DNA of 64,000 nt from Pannonibacter sp. SL95 (GTDB taxonomy: Bacteria > Pseudomonadota > Alphaproteobacteria > Rhizobiales > Stappiaceae): the NCBI RefSeq assembly GCF_026672425.1, contig NZ_JAPPRC010000006.1, positions 124,001 to 188,000 on the forward strand, in the 5' to 3' direction. Position numbers and translations under genes: made by a program. The notes under the pieces are model-generated. The model was not told the origin of the DNA, did no database searches, and was given only the letters and a program-made list of their open reading frames with translations. Shown in pieces: positions 62,609-64,000 of the stretch (position 1 is the first letter of the stretch; each line of letters opens with the position of its first letter).

Positions 62609-64000
62609 TCAGTTCAGCCCACGCGCGATTTCCGTGATCACGTCAAACGCCATCATCACGTCATCACGGGTGCAATCGAACTGCCCCGCCTGGAAGCGAA
62701 TGACGAACCGACCGTCCACCATCGTTTGCGTCAGGTAGATGCGGCCATCATCATTGATGGCCGTGATCAGCCGCTGGTTCAATGCGTCAAGATCGCCTGA
62801 TGAAGCGCCGGGACCGTAGCGGAAGGAAAACAGCGACAGCATCGGCTCGGTGACGATCTCGAAGTCGGGTTCGGCGCGCAGTTTTTCGGCCAGTTCCTGC
62901 GCCCAGGCGACATGATTGCGGATCATCTGGCGCAGGCCATCAAGTCCGTGCGCGCGGATCAGGAACCAGAGTTTCAGCGCCCGGAAGCGGCGGCCGAGCG
63001 GCACGGACCATTCCGAATAGTTGATGATCCCGTCCTTGCCGTGGGTCTTGAGGTAATCCGGCCGGATCGCCAGGGTGCGCACGAGGCTGTCGGGATCGCG
63101 GATATACTGCACCGAGCAGTCGAACTGGGCGCCGAGCCACTTGTGCGGATTGAGCACCAGGCTGTCGGCCCACTCGATGCCGCGCCAGTGGCCGCGGAAT
63201 TCGGGGCAGATCATGGCTGCGCCCGCCCAGGCAGCGTCCACATGCAGGAACAGTCCGTTGTCGCGGGCAATCGGGCCGAGTTCAGTCAGGTCATCGGTGC
63301 CGCCGACGCCGGTTCCGCCGACGCAGGCGATGAGCCCGGCCGGAAGATAGCCGGCCGCCCGGTCCGCCGCGATGGCGGCCTGGAGGGCGTCAGGGTCCAT
63401 GGCGCGGGCGGGGCCCTTCACCGGGATGCGCACCAGATTGTCGCCGCCGATGCCGGCGATCCAGATTGCCCGGTCGATGGACGTGTGCACCTCGCCGGAG
63501 GCATAGACGCGCAGGCGCGGGGCCCCCGACAGGCCGTCCGCATTGCCGCGCCAGGCGAGTGCCCGTTCGCGCAGGGTGAGGACAGCGGCAAGGGTTGCGG
63601 AGGAGGCGGAATCCTGGATGACGCCGTGGTAGCCCTCGGGCAGGCCGAGCCCCTGGCGCAGCCAGTCGAGGACGCGGGTTTCCAGTTCGGTCGCTGCCGG
63701 TGACGTCTGCCACAGCATGCACTGCGCGGCCATGGCGGTGACGAGATACTCTGCGATCACCGACACGGGTGCGGCGTTGGCCGGGAAATAGGCGAAGAAG
63801 CGCGGATGCTGCCAATGGGTCATGCCGGGCAGGATATCGCGCTCGAAGTCGGCGAAGATGGTCTCCATCGCCTCGGCGCCGTCCGGCGGCGAGGCTGGTA
63901 CCTTCGCCGCGATCTCGCCCGGCTGGGTCTGGGCGCGTACGGGCCGCTCGCGCAGTCCCTCGCGGTAGTCGGCACTCCAGTCGGCGGCACGGTGAGCCCA
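62609..64000 (-). CDS. PLP-dependent aromatic-L-amino-acid-type decarboxylase, 5' end outside window
   Basis: Group II amino-acid decarboxylase. The reading frame stays open to the right edge of the window (463 codons visible, beginning HRAADWSADYREGLRERPV..., the normal N-terminal helix of the family), so only about ten to twenty residues are missing. The PLP lysine is in NPHKWLGAQ, HVDAAWAG carries the pyridine-ring aspartate, and ARDNG-type region precedes it. The family removes the carboxyl group of tryptophan, DOPA, phenylalanine or related amino acids. Which of these is used here cannot be told. Confidence 0.9.
   Translation of the reverse strand, partial: WAHRAADWSADYREGLRERPVRAQTQPGEIAAKVPASPPDGAEAMETIFADFERDILPGMTHWQHPRFFAYFPANAAPVSVIAEYLVTAMAAQCMLWQTSPAATELETRVLDWLRQGLGLPEGYHGVIQDSASSATLAAVLTLRERALAWRGNADGLSGAPRLRVYASGEVHTSIDRAIWIAGIGGDNLVRIPVKGPARAMDPDALQAAIAADRAAGYLPAGLIACVGGTGVGGTDDLTELGPIARDNGLFLHVDAAWAGAAMICPEFRGHWRGIEWADSLVLNPHKWLGAQFDCSVQYIRDPDSLVRTLAIRPDYLKTHGKDGIINYSEWSVPLGRRFRALKLWFLIRAHGLDGLRQMIRNHVAWAQELAEKLRAEPDFEIVTEPMLSLFSFRYGPGASSGDLDALNQRLITAINDDGRIYLTQTMVDGRFVIRFQAGQFDCTRDDVMMAFDVITEIARGLN

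Overview
The window is 64 kb of GC-rich chromosomal DNA from an alphaproteobacterium, most likely a member of Hyphomicrobiales (Rhizobiales). The evidence is the conserved block rpmH-rnpA-yidC-yihA-argB-HAD phosphatase together with dapD, dapE, truA, fmt and def, the acetate kinase gene coupled to a MaoC-phosphotransacetylase fusion, and a Caulobacter-style cpa/tad pilus locus. A Stappiaceae-like organism would fit, but the sequence alone does not settle family or genus. Most of the window is ordinary core chromosome. The accessory-looking parts are the 29.6-32.4 kb repeat area, the 47.3-50 kb cassette and the 52.7-62.3 kb secreted-protein region.

Layout. 1-7.4 kb: sugar and acetyl metabolism (phosphomannomutase, aldose epimerase, deacetylase-family hydrolase, a phosphatase, an orphan binding protein, ackA and a MaoC-Pta fusion). 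7.5-19.3 kb: a complete-looking Flp/Tad pilus locus in three transcription units. Two TadE-like pseudopilins and a secretin-associated periplasmic protein run leftward. The 59-residue Flp pilin and cpaA run rightward and end at a good terminator. cpaBCDEF-tadBC follow, with tadD convergent. 19.4-24.8 kb: peptidase, MarR regulator, NlpC/P60 enzyme, rmuC, peptide deformylase and a methyltransferase. 24.9-42.7 kb: lysine/arginine biosynthesis, translation and membrane-insertion housekeeping genes mixed with membrane proteins, two regulators or signalling proteins, a 186-bp inverted-repeat element, and a small GIY-YIG nuclease gene sitting inside a cluster of five short palindromes.

43-47 kb: a TVP38 membrane protein, a disulphide-reductase-like flavoprotein and a sensor kinase in a row, then tRNA-Arg(ACG). 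47.5-50 kb: an ArsR regulator with a C-terminal cysteine cluster and a flavoprotein with a nine-cysteine tail. The pair is bracketed by a 105-bp direct repeat of the 3' end of the adjacent diguanylate cyclase gene, which is the clearest sign of insertion in the window. Both genes carry a shared 17-bp promoter motif, so this looks like a small self-regulated metalloid or thiol-stress cassette.

51.8-62.3 kb: a LysR regulator divergent from a 2250-residue mosaic exoprotein (LamG-like domains, a calcineurin-type phosphoesterase, PKD domains, two DUF4214 modules), followed by a 777-residue subtilisin-like protease with RTX-like repeats and its own DUF4214 module. Neither protein has a Sec signal, so both are probably type I secretion substrates, but no exporter is encoded here. 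The window closes with a DUF2798 membrane protein and a PLP-dependent decarboxylase that runs off the right edge.
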